From assembly GCA_964429355.1 (NCBI GenBank), contig CAYSCH010000486.1, forward strand, positions 1 to 6,424: a stretch of DNA of 6,424 nt, written 5' to 3'. Below are positions 6,027 to 6,424 of the stretch, one piece after another. Position numbers and translations under genes: made by a program. The stretch is from JAAYAY01 sp964429355. GTDB taxonomy: Bacteria > Planctomycetota > Planctomycetia > Pirellulales > Thermoguttaceae. The notes beneath the pieces were generated by a model, which worked only from the letters and a program-made list of their open reading frames with translations, made no database searches and had not been told where the DNA came from. Position 1 is the first letter of the stretch. Each line of letters opens with the position of its first letter.

Positions 6027-6095
6027 ACTCTGTCCCCCCGCTCCCCGCCCCGCGCCCTTGCTCCCCGTCCCCCGTCCCCCGTCCCCTGTCTCCTG
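6027..6095 (+). repeat. Pyrimidine-rich degenerate heptamer tract A
   Basis: Nearly pure C/T sequence with a clear 7-base period in its second half: units CCCCGTC repeat with GT at 6067, 6074, 6081 and 6088. The first half (CTCCCCG, CCCTTGC) is more degenerate. Such heptamer tracts between genes are known from several planctomycetes and from cyanobacteria (short tandemly repeated repetitive sequences). No protein coding is implied. Confidence 0.8.
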
Positions 6096-6210
6096 AATTC
6101 CTCGCCTCTTTAGTGGGGTGGCCAATTTTTCTTGGATTTTTCAGAGCCATTTCTGCGACAATACACACGTCCACACATGTACGCATGACTAGACAACGAA
6201 ATTCCCATGT

Positions 6211-6376
6211 CTTGCTCTTTGCTCCCTGCTCCCGACTCCTGTCCCCTGACTCCCGACTCCCGACTCCTGCCCCTCTGACCTCTGCCGCTCTGACTTCTGA
6301 CTTCTGACTTCTGTCCTCTGTCCCCCGTCCTCTTACTCCCTGCTCCCTGCTCCCTGCTCCCCGCTCCCTGCTCCGT
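6211..6376 (+). repeat. Pyrimidine-rich degenerate heptamer tract B
   Basis: About 22 to 23 units of 7 bases with sub-families that change along the tract. CTCCCTG and CTCCCGA lie at the left, GACTTCT units occur around 6292-6312, and CTCCCTG returns at 6336-6371. The C-runs at 6338, 6345, 6352, 6359 and 6366 are spaced exactly 7 bases apart, so the minus strand carries five G3-G4 runs with 4-base (or 3-base) loops, a canonical G-quadruplex arrangement. The tract shares its unit type with tract A, 115 bases to the left. Confidence 0.85.
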
Positions 6377-6401
6377 CGTCGCCTCCTACCGTACCACCAG
6401 C

Positions 6402-6417
6402 GGCCGCCGCTGCGGCC
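6402..6417. repeat. Small GC hairpin at the window end
   Basis: Perfect 6-base arms GGCCGC (6402-6407) and GCGGCC (6412-6417) around a CGCT loop, at the right border of heptamer tract B. It could be a REP-like palindrome, part of a terminator, or the edge of a GC-rich coding region that continues beyond the window. The context is too short to decide. Confidence 0.35.
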
Positions 6418-6424
6418 CCTACTA

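Noticed and set aside
5720..6307. Plus-strand open frame of 195 codons running through the heptamer tracts
   Set aside because: Stop codons are rare in C/T-rich sequence, so the frame stays open by composition. The translation is a low-complexity Pro/Ser/Arg/Leu mix. Only the short 5879-5980 segment looks coding-like, and it is listed separately at low confidence.
6027..6376. CRISPR array
   Set aside because: The repeats are contiguous degenerate 7-base units without spacers, direct repeats of 25-40 bases or cas genes.
6331..6424. Possible end of a minus-strand Gly/Ala/Glu-rich protein entering from the right edge
   Set aside because: The open frame consists of repeat-derived Gly-Ala-Gly-Ser-Arg-Glu units and a few alanines. 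It cannot be told apart from a chance reading of the heptamer tract without sequence beyond 6424.

Overview
The window looks like part of a chromosome from a Planctomycetota bacterium. No 16S gene or other phylogenetic marker is present, so this rests on a combination of gene families that are abundant in that phylum. These are a sulfatase C-terminus; a short lipoprotein with a carboxypeptidase-regulatory-like fold followed at once by a DUF1559 / H-X9-DG prepilin-like protein; a secreted protein with an LEPR-XLL-like N-terminus and PPC-type repeats; and an RTX-like calcium-binding repeat protein. Base composition is moderately GC-rich.

Layout. Bases 1-119 are the last 38 codons of a plus-strand sulfatase-like gene. 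Bases 120-854 contain no convincing gene. A compact two-gene plus-strand unit follows: a lipoprotein (855-1331) and a DUF1559 prepilin-like protein (1369-2442), 37 bases apart, closed by a long nested hairpin (2476-2543). On the minus strand, 2669-3868 encodes an exported protein with three near-identical ~100-residue repeats. Divergent from it is the RTX-like gene (4003-5157), separated by only about 130 bases.

From about 5150 the window becomes degenerate. The RTX frame stops inside a nonapeptide, and moving one base restores the nonapeptide and opens a further ~120 codons (to 5518). Then come, in other frames, a short fragment resembling an RHS/YD repeat (5523-5627), the recognisable C-terminal tail of a REP-associated tyrosine transposase (about 5638-5748), and a possible unassigned fragment (5879-5980). 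The end of the window carries two pyrimidine-rich tracts built from degenerate 7-base units (6027-6095 and 6211-6376) and a small GC hairpin (6402-6417).

How the parts fit. The intact genes all appear to encode envelope or extracellular proteins. The lipoprotein and the prepilin-like protein are probably co-transcribed. The right-hand third looks like a site of gene decay and repeat accumulation. I do not see a clearly new molecular system. The items most worth following up are the RTX frameshift with its unrecognised C-terminal extension, and the transposase remnant next to heptamer repeat tracts.
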